A DNA stretch of 64,000 bases from Mucilaginibacter sp. KACC 22773 (GTDB taxonomy: Bacteria; Bacteroidota; Bacteroidia; Sphingobacteriales; Sphingobacteriaceae): assembly GCF_028736215.1 (NCBI RefSeq), contig NZ_CP117883.1, positions 7,378,001 through 7,442,000 of the forward strand, written 5' to 3'. Positions 42,088 to 51,068 of the stretch are shown in pieces. A program made the translations under genes and the position numbers. The notes beneath the pieces are model-generated. The model had not been told where the DNA came from, searched no databases, and worked only from the letters and a program-made list of their open reading frames with translations. Positions within the stretch are counted from its first letter, which is position 1. Each line of letters begins with the position of its first letter.

Positions 42088-43833
42088 TTATTTAAGGTCG
42101 AGTTTAGTATCGTTTAAAATGCGGCCTACCGGGTAGCGCATGTATGTTTTTTCAAAGTAAGGCGAATTTTTATATACAAAAAACAGCTGCGCCTGCGCGC
42201 TGTTGGCCAGTTGCGGGTCTTTTGTTTTGGCATCATCCAGCTTTTGTTTCAGGGCGGGATCTTTCTTTAGCAGGTCGGCGGCTTTATCTTCAAAAACATA
42301 GTCCGAAAAGTATTCCTTTTCGCCCAACATCGAATCAAAAAAGTTCCAGGCAAAAAATGAATCAACACCCTGTGGTTCCAATGTTTCTACAATATACCGG
42401 TTAATGGCCTGGTTGGTATATACAACGTAATCGCCTGCATAAAATTTCACGGCCATATCAACGGGGTTTAATTGCACACTGCTATGCAGGTAATGGCCTT
42501 CAAACGGGCGTGTTGGTGTTTTAATATCGCCAAAGTAATACATCTGCAAGTTTAACGTGGTATCATGTGCCAGTTGCTGCATTTTTACACCATTCAGCTT
42601 AAAAAGGTCTATCACTTTACCCCATGCCTGTGGTATTATGTAAGCCAGGGGCTTATCAGCTGTCGCGGTTGTTTTATAGGTATTGTAAAATTTAATAACT
42701 TTGGTGTAAGGCTTACTCCTGTCATAATACAAGCGTTTTAGCCCGCTTACATCGCTGGTTTTGTAGCCGGCTCCGTACCCTTTAAAGGTGATGGTATCCA
42801 CAGTTTTCATATCCACCTCCCATTTTAAGGGGAATGTTTTTTGGCTGATAACGGCCGCATCGGCTTTTTTCTTCAGGTCGCCAATCAGTTTAGCATCACG
42901 CTGATTTATGTCAATCAAATGCTGCATAAAATCATACGTTGCATAAACCCGTTTGTCAAAGGCTTTTAACATATGGGTTTCGGTAATATAGCTGATGATG
43001 TTATGCTGGGCAGTAAAGCCGGTTGCAAACCGGGGCGTTTCCAAAAAGCTCACGATACCCGAGTCTGGCAGGCCTTCTTCACCTGCGCCATAAGGAATCA
43101 TCTCATAGCCGCTTTTTTTCATGTGGCTATAAAGGTAGGGTGTTAATGTTTTCGAGGTATAATCGGCCAGTATCGGGTTTTGCTTGTCTTTCTGGGTTTC
43201 TATCAGTGTCATCACATACTGATAGTCGGCCCCATCGCTGGTGTGGTTATCTAAAAACACTTCCGGTTTCCAGGCGATTAATATCTGTGTAAAAGCAAGC
43301 GCGTTGCGGCTATCAGCTTTAATAAAGTCACGGTTTAAATCAAGGTTGCGGTAGTTGCCACGGAAGCCATAGGCTACCGGTCCGTTTTGGCTTACACGAC
43401 TTTGGCCGCGGTTAAGGTTGCCATCGATGTTATAAAGCGCAATTAAACAAATCACAACATCCATTGGCAACTGGTTCTTTTTAAGCAGATCGCGCACCAA
43501 CATCATGCTGGCATCAATTCCTTCCGGCTCGCCGGGGTGAATACCGTTGTTGATAAGCAATACGCGTTTATCCTGTTTTTTTATCAGCGCGGGATCGAAA
43601 ACACCATTTTTTGATAGCACAATCAATGTTAACGGTTTACCCACATCGGTTGTACCGTAATTAATCATTTTCATTTGCTGCGGATACAGTTTATTTACCT
43701 TTTGATAGTAACTAATTACCTCGGCATAGGTAGCCGTATAGTTTTTATCCTTGCTGAGCTCAAACGGCGTTAACTGGGCATTAGCACTGATACAAACAAA
43801 AAAAAGAAGTATAGCCGATAAAAATGATCTCAT
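42088..43833 (-). CDS. M14 family zinc carboxypeptidase, exported
   Basis: 581 residues from the ATG at 43833, which opens on a signal peptide (MRSFLSAILLFFVCISANAQ). An upstream ATG (43863) lies beyond the promoter. Zinc ligands His99 and Glu102 are in NNGIHPGEPEG. A third ligand is likely the His in LDNHTSDGADYQ, and the general-base Glu may be that of YITETHML. It removes C-terminal residues from peptides in the periplasm. The last 200 residues form a beta-rich extension. Promoter at 43849-43877. Confidence 0.85.
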   Translation of the reverse strand: MRSFLSAILLFFVCISANAQLTPFELSKDKNYTATYAEVISYYQKVNKLYPQQMKMINYGTTDVGKPLTLIVLSKNGVFDPALIKKQDKRVLLINNGIHPGEPEGIDASMMLVRDLLKKNQLPMDVVICLIALYNIDGNLNRGQSRVSQNGPVAYGFRGNYRNLDLNRDFIKADSRNALAFTQILIAWKPEVFLDNHTSDGADYQYVMTLIETQKDKQNPILADYTSKTLTPYLYSHMKKSGYEMIPYGAGEEGLPDSGIVSFLETPRFATGFTAQHNIISYITETHMLKAFDKRVYATYDFMQHLIDINQRDAKLIGDLKKKADAAVISQKTFPLKWEVDMKTVDTITFKGYGAGYKTSDVSGLKRLYYDRSKPYTKVIKFYNTYKTTATADKPLAYIIPQAWGKVIDLFKLNGVKMQQLAHDTTLNLQMYYFGDIKTPTRPFEGHYLHSSVQLNPVDMAVKFYAGDYVVYTNQAINRYIVETLEPQGVDSFFAWNFFDSMLGEKEYFSDYVFEDKAADLLKKDPALKQKLDDAKTKDPQLANSAQAQLFFVYKNSPYFEKTYMRYPVGRILNDTKLDLK

Positions 43834-43848
43834 GAAATTACTTTTGGC

Positions 43849-43877
43849 CAAAGATAGAATCAAGCGTGAAGATTCAA
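43849..43877 (-). promoter_or_regulatory. Promoter of the M14-rhomboid operon
   Basis: TTG (43875-43877), an 18-bp spacer and TATCTTTG (43849-43856) on the minus strand. The predicted leader before the ATG at 43833 is about 12 nt. The spacer up to 43957 has repeats of the word GATTCAAG. Confidence 0.6.
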
Positions 43878-43957
43878 GGTTTAAGATGTGGAATAATTCC
43901 GTTACAAATGGGGAAGAAAAGAATCGAGATTCAAAGACAGCTGCAAAACATTCGCTG

Positions 43958-44314
43958 CTATGTTAAATCCGAGAGCTCTGCCTGCAGTTTTTTTGATAAA
44001 CTTTTTACCACCTGCTCATAAGAGTGGTCAATCATTTCGCAAAGCTGCCTGCGGGTTAAAGAGCCATCCATATAAACCGTGTTCCATAATTTTTTATTCA
44101 TATGATAGCCGGGGATTACCTCCGGATAACGCTCGCGCAGTTCAATGGCAAGTTCGGGGTCGCATTTCACGTTAAAGCGGTTGCCTTCTGTAAGGCCAAT
44201 CAACAGGAATATCTTTTCGGCAACTTTAAACACAAGGGTTTCCTCGCCAAAGGGCAGGCCTTCGGTGGTACCTGGCTTTTGCAGGCAATAATCGCGCAAT
44301 TCCTCTACGTTCAA
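43958..44314 (-). CDS. MmcQ/YjbR family protein, TTG start
   Basis: 118 residues if translation starts at the TTG at 44314, giving MNVEELRDYCLQKPGTTEGLPFGEE, the standard beginning and length of the family. The ATG at 44380 would add 22 residues inside the upstream gene. The fold is a CyaY-like DNA-binding domain with KCDPELAIELRERYP and YHMNKKLWNTVYMDG. Molecular role unknown. The TTG lies 1 nt after the stop of the upstream gene, so translation is probably coupled. Confidence 0.78.
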   Translation of the reverse strand: MNVEELRDYCLQKPGTTEGLPFGEETLVFKVAEKIFLLIGLTEGNRFNVKCDPELAIELRERYPEVIPGYHMNKKLWNTVYMDGSLTRRQLCEMIDHSYEQVVKSLSKKLQAELSDLT

Positions 44315-44315
44315 T

Positions 44316-45059
44316 TTACTGGAATTTTCTAACAAGTTTGGTGTAAGAAGTAGTATTACCAAAGTTATATTTAAAACCAATGGTTACAAAAGTGTACTGA
44401 TCCGTGGCGTTATTTTTGTATTTCGCCGTTGGGTCATTATAGCCATCAAGTCCTTCTCCGGGAGCAAAATAATGTTGAATCCCTAAATCAATGCCGTACC
44501 GCGGCTGATCATAATCATCATAAATTTTAAATTCGTAACCAAACCTGATCGGAATAATAATATTCACGCTGTTATCAGCGCCCCTAAAACCTTCAGTATC
44601 GCCTATGGCCGCGTTTAGCGGATATTGGTTATAACGTTGAATCCTGGTCATGTTGTTATGAATAACACCCAAACCGGTCCCTAAATAGAAGCCCTTAATA
44701 CGGTCTAAAATCCAGCTACCATCATAATCCATTATCTCGCCTGCCTGCACGTCGCCATGGATATTAAAAGAAAGGTATGAATTCGTAAAATACCGGCCAG
44801 AGGCATCTACAGCGGGAGTTGTACCTCCGCCAGAGAAAGTGCCTTTTTGCAATTCGGCCGTAATGGGAAAATAGGGGCTAAAATTGTAAACAAAATTTAA
44901 ACTAAATGCCGGGTGGTAGTCCTGCTTTTTTAAATCTGCTTCGGCTTTGCCGTAGCTTGCGCTAAAACCTGCACCAAACTCGTAATAGTTAAACCCACTT
45001 TGCGCTTTAACTGTTGCAACCGTGAAGCCTAAAACAAAAAACAGAATATATTTTTTCAA
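44316..45059 (-). CDS. Exported outer-membrane beta-barrel-like protein, TTG start
   Basis: 247 residues. The start is TTG at 45059: it gives a clear signal peptide (MKKYILFFVLGFTVATVKAQ), and the frame upstream holds only three more codons before a stop, with no ATG. Repeated aromatic-glycine strands (NYYEFGAGFSASYG, FSLNFVYNFSPYFP, GFYLGTGLGVIHNN, IIPIRFGYEFKIYDD) and the terminal TFVTIGFKYNF resemble an eight-strand outer-membrane barrel. Function unknown. It is co-directional with the MmcQ gene. Confidence 0.7.
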   Translation of the reverse strand: MKKYILFFVLGFTVATVKAQSGFNYYEFGAGFSASYGKAEADLKKQDYHPAFSLNFVYNFSPYFPITAELQKGTFSGGGTTPAVDASGRYFTNSYLSFNIHGDVQAGEIMDYDGSWILDRIKGFYLGTGLGVIHNNMTRIQRYNQYPLNAAIGDTEGFRGADNSVNIIIPIRFGYEFKIYDDYDQPRYGIDLGIQHYFAPGEGLDGYNDPTAKYKNNATDQYTFVTIGFKYNFGNTTSYTKLVRKFQ

Positions 45060-45092
45060 TGTTAATTTTTATCAATATTTACAAAAGCACAT

Positions 45093-45111
45093 GCCGTTTT
45101 TTACAAACGGC
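45093..45111. promoter_or_regulatory. Small palindrome in a divergent promoter region
   Basis: GCCGTTT-N5-AAACGGC lies between the divergent barrel gene and pepT; a possible operator. No clear TAnnTTTG box is visible for either gene. Confidence 0.3.
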
Positions 45112-45135
45112 TTTAAAATTTTACTAATATAGCTT

Positions 45136-46386
45136 ATGAGTTTTAATTCCCCGCTAAGTTTTACAGTGACTGACCGCTTTTTACGGTACGTTGCCATTGA
45201 TACGCAATCAGACCCCACTTCGGTTACGTTTCCATCAACAGAAAAGCAAAAAAACTTAAGCCGACTATTGGTTGATGAGCTGCTGACTATGGGTGTTCTG
45301 GATGCCCACCTCGACGAATTTGGTTATGTATACGCCACTATTCCATCAAATACCAGTAAACGGGTGCCTGTAATTTGCTTTTGCTCGCACGTGGATACAG
45401 CGCCCGATTGCAGCGGCGCCAATGTAAAACCCATTGTACATAAAAACTACAAGGGCCAGGATATTATACTTCCTGACGATAACACACAAGTTATTAAACT
45501 GGCAGAGCATCCCGATCTTAAAAATCAATTTGGACATGATGTAATAACGGCCAGCGGCACAACCCTGTTGGGCGCTGATAACAAGGCCGGTGTTGCCGAA
45601 ATTATGGATGCCTGTTATCAGCTAATCAATCATCCCGAAATAAAGCACGGCGATATCAGGATACTATTTACCCCCGACGAAGAAGTTGGACATGGGGTAG
45701 AACATGTTGACATTGCCAAACTTGGCGCTTATGCCGCCTATACCATTGATGGCGAAAGTGCCGGCAATATGGAAAATGAAACCTTTAGCGCCGATGGCGC
45801 CCGGCTGATCATACAAGGTGTAAGCGCCCACCCCGGCTTTGCGAAGGGTAAAATGGAAAGCGCTATAAAGATAGCCGGCGAAATTATAGCGGCTTTGCCG
45901 GATGAACTATCGCCCGAGCATACGGAAGCCATGCAGGGCTTTGTGCACCCCGTAAGCATAGAAGGCCATGTAGAAACAGCCGGCATTGATTTCATTATCC
46001 GCGATTTTGACGAGGATAATTTGAAAAGCCATGCGGAGGTAATTCGAAAAACGGCCGATAAAGTTTTAAAGCGATACCCAAATTCTGCCTATACCTTAAC
46101 CATCAGCCAGCAGTACCGTAATATGAAAAATGTGCTGGAGCAGCATCCCGAAATTGTTGCCAACGCCATGGAAGCCATAAACCGTACGGGCTTAACCGCC
46201 AAATTATGCAGTATACGGGGCGGCACCGATGGTTCCAGGCTATCGTTCATGGGCCTGCCCTGCCCCAATATTTTTGCCGGCGAACACGCGTTTCACAGCA
46301 AGCAGGAGTGGGTATCTGTACAGGATATGCAAAAGGCGGTAGAAACCATTTTGCACCTTTGTATGATATGGGAAGAAAAAGCGTGA
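45136..46386 (+). CDS. pepT: Peptidase T (tripeptide aminopeptidase)
   Basis: 416 residues, the usual PepT length. This is an M20 metallopeptidase: His and Asp in CFCSHVDTAPD, bridging Asp in LLGADNKAGVAEIM, catalytic Glu and ligand Glu in TPDEEVGHG, Asp in YTIDGE, and His in GEHAFHSKQE. The dimerisation lid lies at about 215-320. It removes the N-terminal residue from tripeptides in the cytoplasm. Confidence 0.93.
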   Translation: MSFNSPLSFTVTDRFLRYVAIDTQSDPTSVTFPSTEKQKNLSRLLVDELLTMGVLDAHLDEFGYVYATIPSNTSKRVPVICFCSHVDTAPDCSGANVKPIVHKNYKGQDIILPDDNTQVIKLAEHPDLKNQFGHDVITASGTTLLGADNKAGVAEIMDACYQLINHPEIKHGDIRILFTPDEEVGHGVEHVDIAKLGAYAAYTIDGESAGNMENETFSADGARLIIQGVSAHPGFAKGKMESAIKIAGEIIAALPDELSPEHTEAMQGFVHPVSIEGHVETAGIDFIIRDFDEDNLKSHAEVIRKTADKVLKRYPNSAYTLTISQQYRNMKNVLEQHPEIVANAMEAINRTGLTAKLCSIRGGTDGSRLSFMGLPCPNIFAGEHAFHSKQEWVSVQDMQKAVETILHLCMIWEEKA

Positions 46387-46476
46387 ACCGGAGACGGAGG
46401 CCGGTGGCCTGAGGACAGACCGCAGAAAACCGACTACAGAAAACCGTCCACAGACAACAGAAAACCGACTACAGAT
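46387..46476. repeat. Spacer with the word CAGAAAACCGACTACAG
   Basis: CGCAGAAAACCGACTACAG, CAGAAAACCGTCCACAG and CAACAGAAAACCGACTACAG follow one another directly between pepT and the GNAT gene. Confidence 0.65.
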
Positions 46477-46477
46477 T

Positions 46478-46972
46478 ATGTATATTATAAGAAAGGCAAC
46501 AGTTAACGATATTGATACCATACTGCAAATAGCTGATACCACCTGGTGGGCAACCTACTCGGCTATATTGGAGCGAGAGCAAATTGAATTTATGCTGGCC
46601 GAGATTTATTCGGCAGAAAAAATAGAAAAGCAGGTAAGCGATAACCTGCAAACCTACTTGCTACTGGAAGAAGAGGGCACACCTGTAGCTTTTGCTGCAT
46701 ACTCGCCGCGCGATGAAAACCCCGACATCTACAAGCTGCATAAATTATACTGCCTGCCCCAAACGCAAGGTAAAGGCTACGGCAAAATATTGATAAACGA
46801 AGTAGCGGAAAAGACCGGGGAGGCAGGAAAAAAAGTTCTCGAACTTAACGTAAACCGGTATAACCAGGCCAAATCATTTTATGAAAAAATGGGCTTTGTA
46901 ATTGCTTATGAAGAAGACATCGCCATAGGCCCTTACTGGATGAACGATTATGTGATGCGAAAAGAATTGTAA
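46478..46972 (+). CDS. GNAT family N-acetyltransferase
   Basis: 164 residues. Acetyl-CoA motif A reads LYCLPQTQGKGYGKILINEV (about 90-108), preceded by a beta strand KLHKLY and followed by LELNVNRYNQAKSFYEKMGF (motif B), the classic GNAT pattern. The acceptor is unknown. Downstream of pepT by 91 bp, possibly co-transcribed. Confidence 0.85.
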   Translation: MYIIRKATVNDIDTILQIADTTWWATYSAILEREQIEFMLAEIYSAEKIEKQVSDNLQTYLLLEEEGTPVAFAAYSPRDENPDIYKLHKLYCLPQTQGKGYGKILINEVAEKTGEAGKKVLELNVNRYNQAKSFYEKMGFVIAYEEDIAIGPYWMNDYVMRKEL

Positions 46973-47099
46973 GGAACGACTCTGTTTCTGCCGACAGTAA
47001 GGAGTAAAACATGTCGCAAATCGCCCTTTAAATGTCCATATTACCCCGGCCAAATAACATTATGCCTGCCGATATTTGATTATCAATCAACAAAGTATT

Positions 47100-47654
47100 A
47101 TGGAGAAGCAGACAATAAACGCACCCGGCAACAATTTACCAGAGCCTTTAACTATTTCGCTTGATTCGACTATTAATGAATTGCTGCAGGTTATAGCATC
47201 AATTAAACCCGCCGATTTCAATCGTTTACCACAACCAGGATCATGGACACCGGCGCAGCACCTGGAGCATCTGCGACTTTCATTGCAGGGCGCAGTTTCA
47301 ACTTTAAACGGCCCGGTAAAAGTTACGCCACGCAGCCCCGATCAATATGTTGATGTAATAAAAGGCATATTTTTAGATTTTGATGCCAAATACCCTGCAG
47401 CCCCTACATTAATACCCGATGATAAGGATTATGATAAAACCCTGCTGAACGATGAACTTTCGTCCGTTTCTGAGAAGCTTAAAGAAATTGTACTAAACCA
47501 GGACCTGACAGGGACTTGCCTTGCACCCGAATTTACCGGAATAGGCTTACTTACCCGGTTGGAATGGGCAGCCGTTGCTATTTACCATGCTTACAGGCAT
47601 GTGCATAAGCTGAATGCCCTTGTACAAGACTTTACGACGTTAGCTGGAAGCTGA
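47100..47654 (+). CDS. DinB/DfsB family protein
   Basis: 184 residues from the ATG at 47100. It is a four-helix bundle with the metal histidine in WTPAQHLEHLRLS near 50 and a second group in AIYHAYRHVHKL near 170, the DinB-like triad. Members include bacillithiol-type transferases and many unassigned proteins, so no reaction is claimed. Followed by a long terminator. Confidence 0.75.
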   Translation: MEKQTINAPGNNLPEPLTISLDSTINELLQVIASIKPADFNRLPQPGSWTPAQHLEHLRLSLQGAVSTLNGPVKVTPRSPDQYVDVIKGIFLDFDAKYPAAPTLIPDDKDYDKTLLNDELSSVSEKLKEIVLNQDLTGTCLAPEFTGIGLLTRLEWAAVAIYHAYRHVHKLNALVQDFTTLAGS

Positions 47655-47710
47655 CACCATAGTTGCAACGGGCTGTAAGCCCGCGGCAGCTATAGCCCGC
47701 AACAGCGTTA

Positions 47711-47765
47711 TTTTTAAATATAAAAGAGCGACGAGGTATCCCCATCGCTCTTTTATATTTAAAAA
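47711..47765. terminator. Bidirectional terminator between DinB and PDH E2 genes
   Basis: Perfect 21-bp arms (47711-47731, 47745-47765) around a 13-nt loop, with T-rich and A-rich ends. A smaller hairpin-like GGGCTGTAAGCCC element precedes it at about 47669-47681. Confidence 0.8.
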
Positions 47766-47800
47766 TCCGAAATCGAAATTCCGAAATCCGAAATCGAAAT
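47766..47800. repeat. Short repeats of CCGAAATCGAAATT
   Basis: Three overlapping degenerate copies (TCCGAAATCGAAATT, CCGAAAT, CCGAAATCGAAATT) at the 3' end of the E2 gene. Confidence 0.55.
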
Positions 47801-49455
47801 TATATCAACAATCTAACCGGTTCTTCCAGTAACGATTTTAGCGTTTGCAGGAAGGCTGCGGCAGTAGCGCCGTCAACCACGCGGTGATCTGCGCTCAGGG
47901 TAACTTTCATGATATTACCTGGCACCACAGCGCCGTTTTTAACAACCGGAACAGCCTGGATGCCGCTTACTGCAAGTATGCACGCGTTTGGTGTGTTAAT
48001 AATAGCGGTAAATTCATCAACACCAAACATACCAAGGTTTGATATGGTGAAGGTTGAGCCTTCCATTTCGGCAGGTTGTAATTTTTTAGATTTTGCTTTA
48101 CCGGCAAACTCTTTTACCTCAACCGAGATATGGCTTAACGATTTACCATCGGCAAATTTAATTACCGGTACCAGCAGGCCTTCATCAACAGCAACGGCAA
48201 CACCAATATGAATATGCTCGTTAGTGCGTATTTTATCGCCCAGGAATGATGAATTAATAGCAGGGTGTTGTTTTAAGGCAACCGCGCAGGCTTTTAACAC
48301 AAAATCATTAAACGATATTTTAACCGGGGCCACATCATTAATGCGGGTACGGGCTGCAATAGCCTGATCCATATCAATGCTCATGGTTACGTAGAAATGC
48401 GGAGCGGTAAATAAGCTTTCGCTTAAGCGACGGCTAATAGCCTTACGCATTTGCGTAACTGCCCTTTCGGTAAATTTCTCTTCGCCGGTATAGGTTGGCA
48501 ATACAACAGGCGCTTTCGCAGGAGCGGCAGGTGCCGATGCAGGAGCAGCAGCTGGTGTTGGCTCAGCAGCCGGTTTGGCAGCTGGTGTATATTCTTCAAC
48601 ATCTTTTTTAATAATGCGGCCGCCTTCGGCACTGCCTTTTACATCATTAAGGTTGATGCCTTTATCTTTTGCTATTTTACGTGCAAGCGGCGATGCTTTA
48701 ACGCGGCTGTCATCAGCAGCTGATGAAGCGGCAGGAGCTGCATCAGCACTTTCGGTTTTTGCTTCCGGAGCGGCTTGTTCAGCAGCAGGCGCGGCAGATT
48801 CCGAACCAGCGTCTTGTAACAAAGGCGTAATATCGGTTCCCTCTTTACCCACAATGGCAATAATGCCGTTAACTGGTACCGATTCGCCTTCTTTTACACC
48901 AATGTACAATAAAGTGCCGGCTTCGTAACCAACAACTTCCATAGTAGCCTTATCAGTTGCCACATCGGCCAATGAATCATCGGCCTTTACCTTATCACCT
49001 ACTTTAAAGTTCCATTTTTCAATGGTACCCTCGGTCATGGTATCGCTTAAAAGCGGCATGCGTATAACCGTAGCCGGTATGCTTGATAAATCAACCTTTG
49101 GTGCAGCTGTAGCTACAGGTTTTTTATCAGCAACAGGTGCTGGTTCAGCCGCTTTTTCTTCTTTCTTCGCGGCAGGCTCGCTACCACTATCTGCCAGCGC
49201 GGTTTTGTAATCTTCGCCTTCCTTACCAATTACGGCAATAACCGCATCAACCGGAACAGCTGCACCTTCTTCAACACCTATAAATAACAAGGTGCCATCC
49301 TGGTACGATTCAAAATCCATGGTAGCTTTATCAGTTTCAACCTCGGCCAATACATCGCCTGATTTTACTTTATCGCCAACTTTTTTATGCCATTTAGCCA
49401 ATACCCCTTCGGTCATGGTATCGCTCATTTTAGGCATCTTAACTACTTCGGCCAT
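47800..49455 (-). CDS. Pyruvate dehydrogenase E2 (dihydrolipoyl acetyltransferase)
   Basis: 551 residues. Two N-terminal lipoyl domains with lipoylated lysines in ETDKATM (near 44) and ATDKATM (near 175) are separated by Ala/Pro-rich linkers. A peripheral-subunit-binding domain (about 250-290, VKASPLARKIAKDKGINL) precedes the catalytic acyltransferase core (about 325-551), which ends with SADHRVVDGATAAAF. The protein transfers acetyl from E1 to CoA and forms the core of the complex. The E1-alpha gene lies just upstream on the same strand; E1-beta is absent from the window. Confidence 0.92.
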   Translation of the reverse strand: MAEVVKMPKMSDTMTEGVLAKWHKKVGDKVKSGDVLAEVETDKATMDFESYQDGTLLFIGVEEGAAVPVDAVIAVIGKEGEDYKTALADSGSEPAAKKEEKAAEPAPVADKKPVATAAPKVDLSSIPATVIRMPLLSDTMTEGTIEKWNFKVGDKVKADDSLADVATDKATMEVVGYEAGTLLYIGVKEGESVPVNGIIAIVGKEGTDITPLLQDAGSESAAPAAEQAAPEAKTESADAAPAASSAADDSRVKASPLARKIAKDKGINLNDVKGSAEGGRIIKKDVEEYTPAAKPAAEPTPAAAPASAPAAPAKAPVVLPTYTGEEKFTERAVTQMRKAISRRLSESLFTAPHFYVTMSIDMDQAIAARTRINDVAPVKISFNDFVLKACAVALKQHPAINSSFLGDKIRTNEHIHIGVAVAVDEGLLVPVIKFADGKSLSHISVEVKEFAGKAKSKKLQPAEMEGSTFTISNLGMFGVDEFTAIINTPNACILAVSGIQAVPVVKNGAVVPGNIMKVTLSADHRVVDGATAAAFLQTLKSLLEEPVRLLI

Positions 49456-49493
49456 ATACTTTTTATATGTGTTATAATTTTAGTAATAACTTT

Positions 49494-49563
49494 TTAGGTC
49501 CTAAGTCTGGAGTCTTAAGTTCTAAGTCAAAAAACTTAAGACTTAGAGCTTAAGACTTTCGAC
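49494..49563. repeat. Spacer with inverted copies of the word CTTAAGACTTAG
   Basis: CCTAAGTCTGGAGTCTTAAG and TTCTAAGTC on the left pair with ACTTAAGACTTAGAGCTTAAG on the right. It lies between the E1-alpha and E2 genes of the same operon, so the mRNA would carry the hairpin. Confidence 0.65.
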
Positions 49564-49567
49564 TTAA

Positions 49568-50563
49568 TTAATCTCTAATGTATGGATAATCTTCCTGAAC
49601 GTATACGTCGGTATATAGTTCAGAAGCCTCTGGCCATGGCGATTCTTCGGCAAATTGAACCGCTTCATCAACAATAGCTTTAATTTTTGCGTCAATTTCC
49701 TCAAACCATTTATCGTCGGCATACTGCTTTTCAACAATCGTTTGTTTAGTCATTTCAATCGGATCTTTTGCCTTGTAGCTTTCCAATTCTTCTTTGGTAC
49801 GATATTTCTGCGGATCTGACATGGAGTGACCTTTAAAGCGGTAAGTACGCATCTCTAAAAAGGTTGGGCCTTCACCTGCACGGGCACGCGAAATAGCTTC
49901 GTCCATAGCAACGTGTACTGCGGCAGGGTCCATACCATCAACAGCCGATGAAGGGATACCATAAGGTAAGCCTAATTTATAAATATCAGTTTGGATAGTT
50001 GTACGCTCAACAGAAGTACCCATGGCGTAACCGTTATTTTCGCAAATAAAAATTACAGGTAACTTCCAAAGCGCGGCCATATTAAAGGTTTCGGTAAGTG
50101 CGCCCTGGCGTACAGCACCGTCGCCCATGTAGGTGATGTTCACAAACTCGGTACCTTTATATTTTTCGGCAAAAGCAACGCCGGCACCAAGAGGTACCTG
50201 GCCGCCTACTATACCGTGACCGCCGTAAAAGTGCTTGCTTTTATCAAACATGTGCATTGATCCCCCTTTACCTTTTGAGCATCCGGTTGCTTTACCATAC
50301 ATTTCGGCCATGATAGCTTTAGGCTCAACGCCTTTGGCCAAAGCATGGGCGTGATCGCGGTAAGCGGTTATCATGCTGTCTTCCTGTTTCATTACAGACA
50401 TGGCACCGGCCAATACGGCCTCCTGCCCAATGTACAGGTGACAAAAGCCCCTGATTTTTTGTTGTCCGTATAGTTGTCCTGTCTTTTCTTCGAACTTACG
50501 CATCAACAGCATTTGTTCGTACCACATCAGGTAAGTGTCCTTAGTTATTTCGATTGAACTCAT
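49568..50563 (-). CDS. pdhA: Pyruvate dehydrogenase E1 component, alpha subunit
   Basis: 331 residues, the size of the alpha chain of heterotetrameric E1. The thiamine-diphosphate motif GDGAVRQGALTETFN...ENNGYAMGTS is present, and the phosphorylation-loop-like RFKGHSMSDPQKYR follows. It decarboxylates pyruvate together with E1-beta and acetylates the lipoyl group of E2. The E2 gene is 112 bp downstream, after a repeat spacer without a promoter. Confidence 0.92.
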   Translation of the reverse strand: MSSIEITKDTYLMWYEQMLLMRKFEEKTGQLYGQQKIRGFCHLYIGQEAVLAGAMSVMKQEDSMITAYRDHAHALAKGVEPKAIMAEMYGKATGCSKGKGGSMHMFDKSKHFYGGHGIVGGQVPLGAGVAFAEKYKGTEFVNITYMGDGAVRQGALTETFNMAALWKLPVIFICENNGYAMGTSVERTTIQTDIYKLGLPYGIPSSAVDGMDPAAVHVAMDEAISRARAGEGPTFLEMRTYRFKGHSMSDPQKYRTKEELESYKAKDPIEMTKQTIVEKQYADDKWFEEIDAKIKAIVDEAVQFAEESPWPEASELYTDVYVQEDYPYIRD

Positions 50564-50596
50564 GTATTTAAACAGTCAATTTCTTGGAGTAAAGCG

Positions 50597-50604
50597 CAAA
50601 TCTA
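50597..50604 (-). promoter_or_regulatory. -7 box of pdhA
   Basis: TAGATTTG on the minus strand, with an imperfect -33 (TTTC) 20 bp upstream; predicted leader about 30 nt. Confidence 0.45.
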
Positions 50605-50966
50605 ATTATATCCTTTAAATTACCGAAACCGGAGCCAAATGTTATGCAGTTTTATTTTTTATTTCTCACTCTGTGCGTTTGGTAGGCAATTCCAGCAGCA
50701 TTTTGTTTGATTTGCCAAACTTTATAAGGCCGATTTTAATTTTCGCCAAAGGATTTCTGCTAACTTTCTGTTTTTGAACTGTTAAAAAACAGCAATTGTC
50801 CTGTTTTTTAGATTCTTTTTTTGCTCAGTTTTGAAATAAATTATGATTCATGGTCAAAAAGGGTAACCATAAATATTCATCCTTCGTAATAGGATTAGCT
50901 TTATATTAATAACATTTTTAGTAAGGCCCTTATATTTATATTTTTTGAAAAAAAAGCACGTTTTAT
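50605..50966. other. Gene-free spacer with an orphan hairpin
   Basis: No open frame is convincing in this divergent 505-bp region. TAAAAAACAG (50783-50792) and CTGTTTTTTA (50801-50810) form a perfect 10-bp stem with an 8-nt loop, followed on the plus strand by a T-rich run. This resembles a terminator, but no upstream gene needs one. A small RNA is possible; no promoter for it was found. Confidence 0.35.
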
Positions 50967-50996
50967 TTGCAAATTTAAAAAATATGGATAGTTTTG
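50967..50996 (+). promoter_or_regulatory. Promoter of the NlpC/P60-CapA operon
   Basis: TTG (50967-50969), a 19-bp spacer and TAGTTTTG (50989-50996): a full match to the Bacteroidota promoter. Predicted leader about 70 nt before the ATG at 51069. Confidence 0.6.
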
Positions 50997-51068
50997 TATT
51001 CAACGATAGACAAAGTGTCTGATTTAATAAACAATTTGTTGGCCCTAACAACAATTTTAACGGATTAA

